Source of the DNA: Prorocentrum cordatum | Taxonomy: Eukaryota > Sar > Dinophyceae > Prorocentrales > Prorocentraceae | Length of the DNA: 64,000 nt | Assembly (NCBI GenBank): GCA_963575745.1 | Contig: CAUYUJ010009868.1 | Coordinates: 20,610 to 84,609, forward strand | Direction of reading: 5' to 3' | Shown: positions 30,482 to 41,224 of the stretch, one piece after another | Position numbering within the stretch: the first letter of the stretch is position 1 | Layout: the number at the start of each line of letters is the position of its first letter | Position numbers and translations under genes: made by a program | The notes under the pieces: model-generated | The model's input: the letters and a program-made list of their open reading frames with translations, nothing else | Databases searched by the model: none | What the model was told of the DNA's origin: nothing

Positions 30482-30654
30482 ACAGCGCGCAGTTGCCATC
30501 AGCGCAAGCCCGGAATTCAATTGCTGTATTCGTGATTCCCAGTTCGAGTCGAAAGGCGCGCAGCGGTGGAAGCAGCATGCATTCACCCCGAGAGTAGCTA
30601 GAACACATGCGCAACACAAGCATGAGCGTGAAAAAACACATCGTCGAGCTCAGC

Positions 30655-30940
30655 CTTAAGCATCACCATCGCCACACACATCATCAATATCATCAATACC
30701 ATTACCATTGCCATTGCCATCACCATCGTCACCGTCACCGTCGCCATCGCCGTCGTCATCAAAGCTACCTAAACCAGTTGCGTGGTCATTGCAGGGCCAT
30801 CGTCATCACCGCCACCATTATCGTCACTGGCATGGTCATCATAAGCGTATGCGTTGTCATCACAAACATCACCTCCATCACCATACCTGGAAGTACTACC
30901 AACACCATCGCAAGTATCGCCACAAGCTTCACCATACTTA
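30655..30940 (+). repeat. CATCAC-rich microsatellite
   Basis: Imperfect CATCACCATC repeats between two gene candidates. His/Ser/Pro-rich frames are artefacts. Confidence 0.85.
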
Positions 30941-30956
30941 TCATCCCTGCTCCCTC

Positions 30957-30978
30957 CCTACAGCCGTTTTGGCTCAAG
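30957..30978 (+). promoter_or_regulatory. relict spliced leader next to a pyrimidine tract
   Basis: CCTACAGCCGTTTTGGCTCA plus AG matches the spliced leader at 17 of 21 positions, with the 3' core GCCGTTTTGGCTCAAG nearly intact. It is preceded by CTCCCTCCCTACAG, which looks like a splice acceptor, so a functional trans-splice acceptor cannot be excluded. An ATG follows at 30986. Confidence 0.65.
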
Positions 30979-30985
30979 CGTCCAC

Positions 30986-31803
30986 ATGCGATTCCATATG
31001 CATGCGCTCTGGATCTGTTTGTGCGCAGCCCTATGCGATGCAGTCGGCATTAAGAGGAGATTGGGCATAGATGGCGATGGGCCTGCTGATGACCACGAGC
31101 CGCCCTTGAGAGGGGGCGTTCGGCCAAGGCTGCGCTACTCTGACGCAGCGTCCTCTTCGCAGCCTGAGAGTGGCAGTGCGCCGCTCCTTCGCGATCTGAA
31201 GGTTGACTGGGCAAAAGGAAAACTGACATCGGAGCAGGTCCAACGATATGCACTGAGAGCGCTCCAGCAAGGAGCAGAAGGCGTAGAGAGAGCAGCGAAC
31301 CTCGGTGCTCAAGGCGATCGCCCGCAGCACATCTTTCGAGGCTTGTGCAAATTGCTTGGGTTTCCCAAATGGGCATGCCCGATGGAGTGGGTCGCCTTCT
31401 CCAGATATGCGCTTGCATTGATGCTAGAGTTTGGTACGATTGCGGACGCCAAGGTGCTCGCAGTTGTTCAGTTGTTGTGCCGTTTTACGACATACTGTAT
31501 TCAGAGTCGCAGTTCCACAGCGATTCGGTGAAGGCCGAGCTTCCACAATTAGGCCAGATGCTGGCTCAATTGTATTCAGATCTAGCTCGTGAAGCGTGGG
31601 CAGCTAACATAAGGATGTGGAAGATGTCACCCAAGCTCCATCTTTGGGAGCACCTCGCAGAGGAGCAATGTATATATCTAGGGAATCCTAGGTACTACTG
31701 GTGCTACGCCGACGAAGACCTCGTTGGATTGATTACAGAGGTGGCTGAGACAGCACATCCTGCGACTGTTTGCCAGACCGCTCTCTTCAAATGGCTGCAT
31801 TAG
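30986..31803 (+). pseudogene. internally deleted copy of a multicopy dinoflagellate family gene
   Basis: From an ATG 8 nt after the relict spliced leader the frame encodes LLRDLKVDWAKGKLTSEQVQ, RYALRALQQGAEGVERAANL and DRPQHIFRGLCKLLGFPK, which I know as the N-terminal block of a large repeated dinoflagellate family. Within about 30 residues it jumps to the family's C-terminal block. A one-base frameshift near 31485 leads to FYDILYSESQFHSDSVKAEL, RMWKMSPKLHLWEHLAEEQC and NPRYYWCYADEDLVGL, ending in LFKWLH at TAG 31801-31803. The central part expected in full-length members, several hundred residues by my recollection, is absent. The function of the family is unknown. Confidence 0.7.
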
Positions 31804-31849
31804 ATGTTTGACGATGCGTGAGGCCTCGCGGGAAAAAATCAAGAAGTGC

Positions 31850-32090
31850 TGCTCGCACGCCGCCGCCTGCCCCCCTACTCCTCCTCCCCGGCCTCCTACA
31901 GCTCCTGCTTTCACTCCCCCTGTAACTCCTCCTCCTCCCCCTCCTCCTCTTAGATATTGTAGATACATTATATTTTAAAAATATATTCTAGATGTTATAT
32001 CTAAATTATACAGGAAAAACCAATGAATCAAGATAGAAACCATTGTATTCAAGATTTATTATCTTGATTCCGACAAGATCTATTTAAAAC
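31850..32090. other. C-rich then AT-rich spacer
   Basis: A CCTCCTCCC tract (31860-31945) is followed by an AT-rich stretch with TATATTTTAAAAATATATTC (31968-31987), the lowest-GC segment in this part. It could be the 3' end of the retroposed copy, but no poly(A) is evident. Confidence 0.5.
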
Positions 32091-32139
32091 AAACACAAAT
32101 GAAAACAAACCCGTACGTTTCTGAAGGTCGTGGGCCTCT

Positions 32140-33600
32140 GGGAGGTTCCGGGTGCCGGGTCCCGCGCCGGTCCGGGGTCCCGGGTCCCGCGCTGTTCCCG
32201 GGTCGCAGGTTCTGGATCCCGCGCCAGTCCCGGGTCCCGGGTGCCGCGCCGGTCCCATGTCCCGGGCCCCGGGTTCCGCGCTCGTCCCGGGTCCCAGATC
32301 CTGCGCCGGAGGTCCTGCATGCGCCGGTCCCGGGTTTCGCGCCGGTTTGAGTTCCGGGTTCCGCGTCACTCCCAGGTCCGGGTCCCGGGTCCCGCGCTGG
32401 TCCCGGGTCTCGTGCCGGTCCCGGGTTCCGGGTCCGCGCTCGTCCCAGATCCCGGGTTCCGCGCCGGTGCCGGGTCCCGGGGCTCGCGCCAGTTTCGGGT
32501 CCCGGGTACTGCGCCCGTCCCGGGTCCCGGGTTCCACGGCGGTCGTCCCAGCCGGGTCCCGGGTTCCGCTCTGGTCCCGGGTCGCGGGTCCCGGGTCTCG
32601 CGCCGGTCGGGTCCCGGGACGATCCCGGGTCCCGGGTCCCGGGTCCCGCGCCGGTCCCGGGTCTCGGGTCCCGCGCCGGTCCCGGGTGGCGGGTCCCGGG
32701 TCCCAGGGCCCGAAAAACGTCAGCCCGCGTCAGCTCGCGTGACCCCGCCCCCCCCCTCGCCAGAGCCAGGTCCCGCGCCGGTGCCGGGTCCCGGGGCTCG
32801 CGCCGGTTCCGGGTCCCGGGTCCTGCGCCCGTCCCGGGTCCCGGGTCCCACGGCGGTCGTCCCAGCCGGGTCCAGGGTTCCTCTCGAGCCGGTCCCGGGT
32901 CGCGGGTCCCGGGTCTCGCGCCGGTCCCGGGTCTCGGGTCCCGCGCCGGTCCCGGGTCGCGGGTCCCGGGTCCCCCCCGGGCCGAAAAAACGTCAGCCCA
33001 CGTCAGCTCGCGTGAGCCCCACCCCCCCCCTCGCCAGAGCGGGTCCCGCGCCGGTGCCGGGTCCTGGGGCTCGCGCCGGTTCTGGGTCCCGGGTCCTGCG
33101 CCCGTCCCGGGTCCCGGGTCCGGCGATCGTCCCGGCCGGGTCCCGGGTTCCGCTCCGGTCCCGGGTCGCGGGTCCCAGGTCTCGCGCCGGTCGGGTCCCG
33201 GGACGATCCCGGGTCCCGGGTCCCGGATCCCGCGCCGGTCCCAGGTCTCGGCCGGTCCCGCGCCGGTCCCGGGTCGCGGGTCCCGGGCCCCCCCGGGGCC
33301 GGAAAAACGTCAGCCCGCGTCGATCAGCTCGCGTGAGCCCCCCCCCTCGCCAGAGCGGGTCCCGCGCCGGTGCCGGGTCCTGGGGCTCGCGCCGGTTCTG
33401 GGTCCCGGGTCCCACGGCGGTCGTCCCAGCCGAGTCCCGGGTTCCGCTCGAGCCGGTCCCGGGTTGCTGGTCCCGGGTCTCGCGCCGGTCGGGTCCCGGG
33501 ACGATCCCGGGTGCCGGGTCCCGGGTCCCGCGCCGGTCCCGGGTCTCGGGTCCCGCGCCGGCCGCGGGTCCCGGGTCCTGGGGCCGGAGAAACGTCAGCT
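32140..33600 (+). repeat. GGGTCCCGCGCCGGTCCC minisatellite, large array
   Basis: About 1.45 kb of the same units as 25095-25515. A higher-order unit of roughly 280 bp is marked by CGTCAGCCCGCGTCAGCTCG followed by CCCCCCCCTCGCCAGAGC (about 32715, 32990, 33310, 33592). The 502-codon ORF here is an artefact of the stop-free repeat. Confidence 0.9.
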
Positions 33601-33604
33601 CGCG

Positions 33605-34045
33605 TCAGCCCCCCCCCCCTCGCCAGAGCGAAGCTTGAGCGAGCGCAAGCCCACGCTCTCAGGAACTCACACGCCGGATCGGCGGATATATGTATCATGT
33701 TTGCAGTGCGCCGCGCTATCGACAATGTTCGGTTGCAGCTAGCACCTTCATCTGCTGTCCGTGCCTGAGGAGACTTTGCGCCGGCGATGTTCAACATGTG
33801 TGCGTACGTGTACGTACGTGTGTTGGACGCGCATTTGTACACAATGTGTGTCACAGGCAGTGGCACACATAACCCCATGCTCACGATAGTAAACACTAGG
33901 GGATAATAAAGTTCGGGGTTCAGGGGGAGATAATCAAAGTAGCCCACCAGCAGCATAATCTCGAAGTAAGAGATGATCAAGAGGAGACCAAACCGAGCAC
34001 GGTTTGAGACATCCTTGGCGTTTAGTCTTCATTGAAATATCCTCA
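33605..34045. other. no recognisable gene
   Basis: A unique-looking segment with short ORFs only and a TACGTGTACGTACGTG stretch near 33805. Nothing further can be supported. Confidence 0.4.
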
Positions 34046-34350
34046 ACAATGGCTTATCTCGCTGGAGACATCCTCGACAAATCCCTTGTTTCGCTTGAGA
34101 CATCCACAAACTATTGCTTATTTCGCTTGAGACACCGTCAAACTATTGCTTATTTCGCTTGAGACATCCTCGAAATAATTGTGTTTTTCGCTTGAAGCAT
34201 CATCAAACTATTGCTGATTTCGCCTGATCATCCTGAAACTATTGCGTATTTCGCTTGAGACATCCTGAAACTATTGTTTATTTCGCTTGAGACACCGTCG
34301 AACTATTGCTTATTTCGCTTGAGACATCCTCGAAATAATTGTGTTTTTTA
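34045..34350 (-). repeat. 28-bp repeat family in the minus orientation, first cluster
   Basis: TTTCGCTTGAGACATCCTC recurs about seven times, each with an ACTATTGCTTA- or AATAATTGTG-type spacer of about 15 bp, giving a period near 45 bp. It is the reverse complement of the GAGGATGTCTC.AGCGAAA family, with CAAGCGAAA in place of CGAGCGAAA. Confidence 0.8.
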
Positions 34351-34364
34351 TTCTCGAAGGTCTC

Positions 34365-34530
34365 ATTGTCTGGTTCTGCTCTCTGAGCAGCCATCTGCTT
34401 GAGCAGCTCTGCTTCAGCAGCTCACCTTGAGCAGAGAGAGATGGTGAGAGAAAGAGGAGAGAGGGAGGGAGGGAGGGAGAGAGAGAGAGAGAGAGGTGAG
34501 ACTCTCTCTCTCTCTCTCTCCCGCCGTGCG
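34365..34530. repeat. GAGCAGC-rich and (GA)n/(CT)n inverted low-complexity DNA
   Basis: GAGCAGCTCTGCTTCAGCAG-like sequence is followed by (GA)n at 34426-34500 and (CT)n at 34501-34520, which together can fold back. Confidence 0.75.
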
Positions 34531-34539
34531 CTCCTCTGA

Positions 34540-35222
34540 GGTTTATTATCGTCGGCAGTTTTTTTATCATCGGCTGAGGTTTATTATCGTCGGCAGTTTT
34601 TTATCATCGGCAGTGGTAAATCGCAACTTTTGATACGCATTTTTTGAAACGCAAATGATACGCATTTTTTGAAAAACTTCATTTTTTTTGTAAAAAACAT
34701 TTTTTTAAATTGAGAATTCCATTGTAATCCTTTCAAAATTGCGAAATCGAGCCGTCAGGCGCTTGAATGCCACATTGCGTTCGAGATTTAAGCACGCGAC
34801 GCATTTATGAGAAATTTGCGTCGCACGCGCTTTTGCCCGAATATCGAACGCAGTGTGGCATTCAGGCGCGTGCGGGTTCGAATTTGCAATTTCGAAAGGA
34901 TTTCAATGGAATTCGCAACCAAATATAGTATTTGTTGTCAAAATAAGGTTTTTCAAAAAAAATGCGTGTCATGAGAAAATTGCGTCGCACACGCTTTCGC
35001 CTAAATCTCGAACGCAGTGCGGCATTCAAGCGCCTGGCGGCTCGATTTCGCAAATTCGAAAAGATTTCAATGGAATTCGCAATTAAATGAAATATATTTT
35101 TGTTCAAAATGAAGTTTTTCAAACACATGCGTATCATTTGCGTGCCGCCGTGTTCCCGGAGAGCTCAGGAGTTGCTATGGACCATTGCCGATGATAAAAA
35201 ACTGCCGACGATAATAAACCTC
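34540..35222. mobile_element. AT-rich foldback/MITE with perfect 37-bp terminal inverted repeats
   Basis: The left end 34576-34612 begins GAGGTTTATTATCGTCGGCA and is the exact reverse complement of 35186-35222 over 37 bp. An extra direct copy of the left terminal repeat precedes it (34540-34575). The interior of about 570 bp is AT-rich, unlike its surroundings. It contains a second, imperfect inverted repeat of about 80 bp (arms around 34705-34795 and 34840-34915, sharing CATTGCGTTCGA and TTCAATGGAATTCGCAA complements) plus a third related arm at about 35000-35085. There is no transposase ORF, so it would move in trans. Confidence 0.85.
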
Positions 35223-35332
35223 AAGAGGTTGTGCTGAGGGGTTGTGCTGCAGGGTTGTGCTGGAGGGTTGTGCTGGAGGGTTGTGCTGGAGGGTTGTGCT
35301 GGAGGGTTGTGCTGGAGGGTTGTGAGAAGATA
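35223..35332 (+). repeat. 13-bp tandem repeat AGGGTTGTGCTGG
   Basis: About seven near-perfect copies begin immediately after the MITE's right terminus. Confidence 0.9.
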
Positions 35333-35334
35333 TA

Positions 35335-36345
35335 TAGAAAGAAAGACAGATAGAGGAGGAGGAGGAAAAGCAAAAACTTCAAGTTTCAAATCCATCAGAT
35401 TTTATTTAGAAGCGCTTTATGAAAATTGAGAGAGAGAGAGAGAGACAAGAAGAGGAGATAATGAAAAGCAAGAGAGGAAGGAGAGGAGGAGAGGAAAGGA
35501 GAAGACAGGAGAGGAGCAGGAGGAGAGAGAGAGATAGAGAAACAGAGAGAGAAAAAAGACAGAGAGGAAATAATATAAAAAACCTATCAGATTTTCCATG
35601 GATAATCAACCCCAGGGATAAACAAGTTCAGGGGGGCATGGGGGGGAGAGAGACAGAGAGATAGAAAGAGAGAGAGAGAAGAAATAATGACAATGAAGAG
35701 GAGAAGACAAATTCAAGAGGAGAAGTAGAAGAGGAGAGGAAGAGGAAAAGCAAACATATCAAGTTCCAAATCTATTATATTTTATTTACAAACGATTTTT
35801 TGATTTATTTTTTTTTAAGTGCTCGTGTAGGAGCTCATGTGCTTCATTTTTCGTGGATAATCAACCCCAGGGATAAACAAGTTCAGGGGCGCATGGGGAG
35901 AGAGAAAGACATAAAGAGAGAAATAAAGAAAACAAAGAGAGAGTTGAGGGAAATACATAAAAGAAATATTAAAAAGGAAAAGGACAAGAAGAAATGAGGA
36001 GGAGAAGTAGAAGAGGAGAGGAAAGGGGGATAAAACAACAAATCTGAAGATTCAAATGTATTAAATTTTTATTTACAAGCGCTTTATGAACATTAAAATT
36101 TTTAAGAGCTCGTGTAGGGTAGCTCACGCGCCTCACTTTCCGTGGATAATCAACCCCAGGGATAAACACGTTCAGGGGGGCATGGGGAGAGAGAGAGGAA
36201 ACAAAGAAAGAAATACAGACATATATAAAGAAGTAACAATATAAATTAAGAAAAAAGAAGGAGAAGAGCAGAGGAAGAAAAAGAGCAACAATTTCAAGTT
36301 CCAAATCTATTATATTTAATTTACAAGCGCTTTCTGAAAATTGAT
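35335..36345 (+). repeat. purine-rich ~280-bp tandem unit with a GATAATCAACCCCAGGGATA block
   Basis: The block TGGATAATCAACCCCAGGGA plus TAAACAAGTTCAGGGG occurs at about 35598, 35858 and 36142, and again at 41267. It alternates with GAGAGAGA-rich stretches and a block ATTTACAAGCGCTTTATGAA (35405, 36070, 36320). It is a tandem repeat of about 280 bp, with the fourth block copy next to the antisense cluster at 41.4 kb. Confidence 0.8.
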
Positions 36346-36346
36346 T

Positions 36347-37971
36347 CCCGGAAAGGGCTCAGGCCCAGGGTTCTCTTTTAGTGGGTAAACCTGTCCCCCG
36401 GTGCCAACTTGAGGGAGGCCGGCGAATTTTTTCCCTGATAAATAACGAGGTCGAAGGAGGCCGGCGAATCAAAATTTGAGGATGTCTCGAGCGAAACGCT
36501 TGTTTTTGAAATCCCGATCGATAAATCACAGGGTGCGGGCACTTTTTCGTGTGTTGAGGATGTCTCGAGCGAAACGCTTGCTCCGCAGAGTTTGCCGAGG
36601 ATGTCTCGAGCGAAACGCTTGTTTTGCAGAGCCGACCGCGACGCGGAAAAGCGCCCCGCGCGAAGGAATTTCGATGATGTCTCGACTAATTCCTTTGTTT
36701 TTGTACGATTTCCTGGAATTTTGGCAGGATGTCTCGAGCGAAATGCACGACCCCACCCTAGCACGACCATACCCCAGCACGACCACACCCCAGCACGACC
36801 AGACCCCAGCACGACCCCACCCCAGCACGACCCCACCCCAGCACGACCATACCCCAGCACGACCACACCCCAGCACGACCCGACCCCAGCACGACCCTAC
36901 CCCAGCAAGACCACACCCCAGCACGACCACACCCCAGCACGACCTCACCACAGCACGACCACGCCCCAGCACGACCACGCCCCAGCACGACCACGCCCCA
37001 GCACGACCACGCCCCAGCACGACCACGACCACCCCCCAGCACGACCACCCCACGACCACGCACGACCACCCCCCAGCACGACCCCAGCACGCCCAGCACG
37101 ACCACACCCCCGCACGACCACTCCCCAGCACGACCACACCCCAGCACGACCACACCCCAGCACGACCACACCCCAGCACGACCACACCCCAGCACGACCA
37201 CACCCCAGCACGACCCGATCGATAAATCACAGGGTGCGGAGCACCCCAGCACGAACCCACCCCAGCACGACCCCACCCCAGCACGACCCCACCCCAGCAC
37301 GACCACGCCCCAGCATGACCACACCCCAGCACGACCACACCCCAGCACGACCACTCCCCAGCACGACCCCACCCCAGCACGACCCCACCCTAGCACGACC
37401 ACACCCCAGCACGACCACACCCCAGCACGACCCCACCCCAGCACGATCACACCCCAGCACGACCCCACCCCAGCAAGACCACACCCCAGCACGACCGCAC
37501 CCCAGCACGACCTTACCACAGCACGACCACACCCCAGCACGACCACGCCCCAGCACGACCACGCCCCAGCACGACCACGCCCCAGCACGACCACGCCCCA
37601 GCACGACCACGCCCCAGCACGACCACCCCCCAGCACGACCACCCCCCAGCACGACCACCCCCCAGCACGACCACCCCCCACACGACCACACCCCAGCACG
37701 ACCACTCCCCAGCACGACCACACCGCCTTGGTTGAGTGGTTGCCTGTCGTCGTGGAATGTTTCGTGGGGTGTCTCGTGGAATGTTTCGCGGGGTGTCTCG
37801 TGAAATGTTTCGTGAGGTGTCTCGTGGAATGTTTCGTGAGGTGTCTCGTGGGCTGTTTCGTGAGGTGTCTCGTGGGATGTTTCGTGAGGTGTTGCCCAGT
37901 TGGGTATCATGAAAACGTGTCCATGCTCCACATGTCTATATCCCTTTCCGGGTTCGTGGGTCCATCATGTT
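36347..37971 (+). mobile_element. 1.6-kb TIR element, copy A
   Basis: Bounded by CCCGGAAAGGG (36347-36357) and its perfect complement CCCTTTCCGGG (37942-37952), with the family tail TTCGTGGGTCCATCATGTT. Order inside: the head block GGCCCAGGGTTCTCTTTTAG; GAGGCCGGCGAAT twice; five copies of the 28-bp hairpin-core repeat (36476-36755); a 16-bp minisatellite CCCCAGCACGACCACA of about 60 units (36750-37725); and a GTGTCTCGTGGAATGTTTCG array (37755-37890). There is no transposase. Copy B at 39557 has the same order. Confidence 0.8.
36750..37725 (+). repeat. 16-bp minisatellite CCCCAGCACGACCACA in copy A
   Basis: About 60 units. Since 16 is not a multiple of three and the unit lacks stops, all frames are open on both strands (GVWSCWGVVVLGCGRA-type 16-residue repeats), which explains ORFs of up to 400 codons. 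Confidence 0.95.
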
Positions 37972-38059
37972 CCCACCCTAGCAATTCAGACAATATGAGT
38001 CCTCCGTGGTACGAATGCCCGTGTTGGGCCTCCCCCCCTCGCGCGGTCCATCAACAAGG

Positions 38060-38205
38060 AGCAGCAAGCAGCAAGAAGTCAACAAGGAACAGCAAGCAGC
38101 AAGAAGTCAACAAGGAACAGCAAGCAGCAAGAAGTCAACAAGGCACAGCAAGCAGCAAGAAGTCAACAAGGAAAAGTGAGCAGCAAGAAGCAGAACTGTA
38201 ACAGT
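38060..38205 (+). repeat. 28-bp tandem repeat AGCAAGCAGCAAGAAGTCAA
   Basis: Five units of AACAAGGAACAGCAAGCAGC followed by AAGAAGTC. No gene. Confidence 0.85.
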
Positions 38206-38208
38206 GGA

Positions 38209-38520
38209 AACTGGAAGCTGCAACTGGCACGGGAACCTGCGAACCTTCGGCCTACAGCCTGGTGGCCCAACAAGGGGGCCGGCGGATGATTGGTAGTATT
38301 AGTAGTAGCGTTCGCACTGGCAGGTTTAATGCTTAATGTTAGTTATTGGAGAGGCCTGACGGCCGGTGCCGCCGACCCTGATCGAAAGGGCTAGGAGTGG
38401 GGGGAGGAAGCGGAGGAGGAGGAGGAGGAGGAGGAGGAAACTGGAAGCTGCAACTGGCACGGGAAACTGCGAACCCTCCTCCTACAGCCTGGTGGCTCCA
38501 CTAGGGGGCCGGCGGATCTC
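38209..38520 (+). repeat. 83-bp direct repeat flanking a degenerate double-hairpin copy
   Basis: GAAACTGGAAGCTGCAACTG... (38209-38295) recurs at 38437-38520 with a few changes. Between them lies a degenerate double-hairpin repeat (GGCCTGACGGCCGGTGCCGC, about 38355) and GGAGGA repeats. Confidence 0.65.
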
Positions 38521-38639
38521 AAGTCTTCGGTGGGTGCCCGGCCCGCGGGCGCCGCGTGGGCGCCGCCCGCGCTTTGGGGGGCATGCCGAGGTTTCGCCCA
38601 GGGCTCGCCCGCGGGCGCGTCGCAGGAGCCCCGCGGTGA

Positions 38640-38915
38640 GGGGCATGCCGAGGGCTCCTCCTCCTCCTCCTCCTCCTCCTTCCTCCTCCTCCTCCTCCCC
38701 CTCCTCCTCCTTCTCCTCCTCCTCCTCCTCCTCCTCCTCCTCCTCCTCCTCCTCCTCCTCCTCCTCCTCCTCCTCCTCCTCCTCATCCTCCTCCTCCTCC
38801 TCTCCCCCCCTCCTTCTCCTCCTCCTCCTCCTCCTCCTTCCTCCTCCTCCTCCTCCTCCCCCTCCTCCTCCTCCTCCTCCTCCCCCTCCTCCTCCTCCTC
38901 CTCCTCCGCCTCATG
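38640..38915 (+). repeat. (CTC)n microsatellite with GCATGCCGAGG flanks
   Basis: A nearly pure CTC tract. GGGCATGCCGAGG occurs at about 38580, 38640 and 38935, so the microsatellite lies inside copies of another short repeat. Poly-Ser, poly-Leu, poly-Pro and poly-Glu ORFs are artefacts. Confidence 0.9.
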
Positions 38916-39014
38916 GGCGACCCGTTCGCTTGTTGGGCATGCCGAGGCTTCGCCTAGGTGCCCGCCCCATGGGCGCCTCGTGGGCGCTCCTTCGTGCGCC
39001 CGCGCAGAGTGCGC

Positions 39015-39290
39015 CACTTAGAGAGTGCATCACGCAGCTTGCACCAGACAGCTTGCAGCACGGATTGTCCAGGACACTTCATAGCTTCACCACGTGGATG
39101 GCACCACGCAGCCTACACCACACACGCAGCTTGCATCACATAGCTTGCACCACATAGTTTGCACTACGTAGCTTGCACCACGTATGCTGCCTGACAACAC
39201 ACACACACATTGCACCACGTAGGTTGCGCAGCATAGCTTGCACCACATAGCTTACACCGCATAGCTTGCGTCACATAGCTTGCACACCTG
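39015..39290 (+). repeat. 15-bp repeat AGCTTGCACCACATA
   Basis: About 15 imperfect units of GCTTGCACCACATA and ACGTAG variants. Confidence 0.8.
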
Positions 39291-39556
39291 TGATGCAGTG
39301 CCTTATTGCTTGGGCTCCACGCCAGCAGACATGCAGAGGCTTCGCAACTCTAGAAGCGGGTCCTGGACCCTGGGGCCTTCTCCCCAGGACCAGCTCTTCC
39401 TTCGGCGTCGTTTCTGTTGACGCCCCCAGGGCTATCAGGAGGAAAAGAAACACACAGACACAATTAATCGTCGATTCCCAGAAAATATGGGAAAATATGG
39501 GAAGTGGGGGGGAAGACAGAAACCCAGAAAATATGGGAAAATATGGGGACTATTTT

Positions 39557-41220
39557 CCCGGAAAGGGCATGGGCCCAGGGTTCTCTTTTAGTAGGTAAAC
39601 CTGTCCCCCGGTGCCAACTTGAGGGAGGCCGGCGAATTTTTTCCCTGATAAATAACGAGGTCGAAGGAGGCCGGCGAATTAAAATTTGAGGATGTCTCGA
39701 GCGAAACGCTTGTTTTTGAAATCCCGATCGATAAATCACAGGGTGCGGGCCACTTTTTCGTGTGTTGAGGATGTCTCGAGCGAAACGCTTGCTCCGCAGA
39801 GTTTGCCGAGGATGTCTCGAGCGAAACGCTTGTTTTGCAGAGCCGACCGCGACGCGGAAAAGCGCCCCGCGCGAAGGAATTTCGATGATGTTTCGACTAA
39901 TTTGTTTGTTTTTGTACGTTTTCCTGGAATTTTGGCAGGATGTCTCGAGCGAAATGCACGACCCCACCCTAGCACGACCATACCCCAGCACGACCACACC
40001 CCAGCACGACCAGACCCCAGCACGACCCCACCCCAGCACGACCCCACCCCAGCACGACCATACCCCAGCACGACCACACCCCAGCACGACCCGACCCCAG
40101 CACGACCCTACCCCAGCAAGACCACACCCCAGCACGACCACACCCCAGCACGACCACACCACAGCACGACCACACCCCAGCACGACCACGCCCCAGCACG
40201 ACCACGCCCCAGCACGACCACGCCCCAGCACGACCACCCCCCAGCACGACCCCCCCCCCAGCACGACCACCCCCCAGCACGACCACACCCCAGCACGACC
40301 ACACCCCAGCACGACCACTCCCCAGCACGACCACACCCCAGCACGACCACACCCCAGCACGACCACACCCCAGCACGACCCGATCGATAAATCACAGGGT
40401 GCGGACCACCCCAGCACGACCACACCCCAGCACGACCCCACCCCAGCACGACCCCACCCCAGCACGACCACGCCCCAGCACGACCACACCCCAGCACGAC
40501 CACACCCCAGCACGACCACACCCCAGCACGACCCCACCCCAGCACGACCCCACCCTAGCACGACCACACCCCAGCACGACCACACCCCAGCACGACCCCA
40601 CCCCAGCACGATCACACCCCAGCTCGACCCCACCCCAGCAAGACCACACCCCAGCACGACCGCACCCCAGCACGACCTTACCACAGCACGACCACACCCC
40701 AGCACGACCACGCCCCAGCACGACCCCGCCCCAGCACGACCACGCCCCAGCACGACCACGCCCCAGCACGACCACGCCCCAGCACGACCACCCCCCAGCA
40801 CGACCACCCCCCCAGCACGACCACCCCCCAGCACGACCACCCCCCAGCACGACCACACCCCAGCACGACCACTCCCCAGCACGACCACACCGCCTTGGTT
40901 GAGTGGTTGCCTGTCGTCGTGGAATGTTTCGTGGGGTGTCTCGTGGAATGTTTCGCGGGGTGTCTCGTGAAATGTTTCGTGAGTGTCTCGTGGATGTTTT
41001 CGTGAGGTGTCTCGTGAGATGTTTCGTGAGGTGTCTCGTGGGATGTTTCGTGAGGTGTTGCCCAGTTGGGTATCATGAAAACGTGTCCATGCTCCACATG
41101 TCTATATCCCTTTCCGGGTTCGTGGATGTTTCGTGAGGTGTTGCCCAGTTGGGTATCATGAAAACGTGTCCATGCTCCACATGTCTATATCCCTTTCCGG
41201 GTTCGTGGGTCCATCATGTT
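39557..41220 (+). mobile_element. 1.6-kb TIR element, copy B
   Basis: Head CCCGGAAAGGG at 39557-39567; tails CCCTTTCCGGG at 41108-41118 and again at 41191-41201 (the last 80 bp are tandemly duplicated). The internal order is the same as copy A: head block, GAGGCCGGCGAAT twice, five 28-bp repeats, 16-bp minisatellite (39958-40890) and the GTGTCTCGTG array. Differences from copy A are mainly in minisatellite unit number plus scattered base changes, so the two copies are recent relatives. Unrelated DNA (37972-39556) separates them. Confidence 0.8.
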
Positions 41221-41224
41221 TTTT

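Noticed and set aside
32130-33638. 502-codon plus-strand ORF rich in Pro/Gly/Arg/Ser
   Set aside because: It lies wholly inside the GGGTCCCGCGCC minisatellite.
34870-34895. GGTTCGAATTT resembling a tRNA B box
   Set aside because: It lies in the inner arm of the MITE, no A box is at the right distance, and no cloverleaf can be drawn.
37725-37745. TGGTTGAGTGG resembling a tRNA A box near the end of copy A
   Set aside because: No B box occurs within a plausible distance; the nearest GGTTCG is about 220 bp away in the terminal tail.
36476-40970. ORFs of 250-474 codons on both strands with HTPARPHPSTT or GVWSCWGVVVLG repeats
   Set aside because: They are products of a stop-free 16-bp minisatellite read in six frames.
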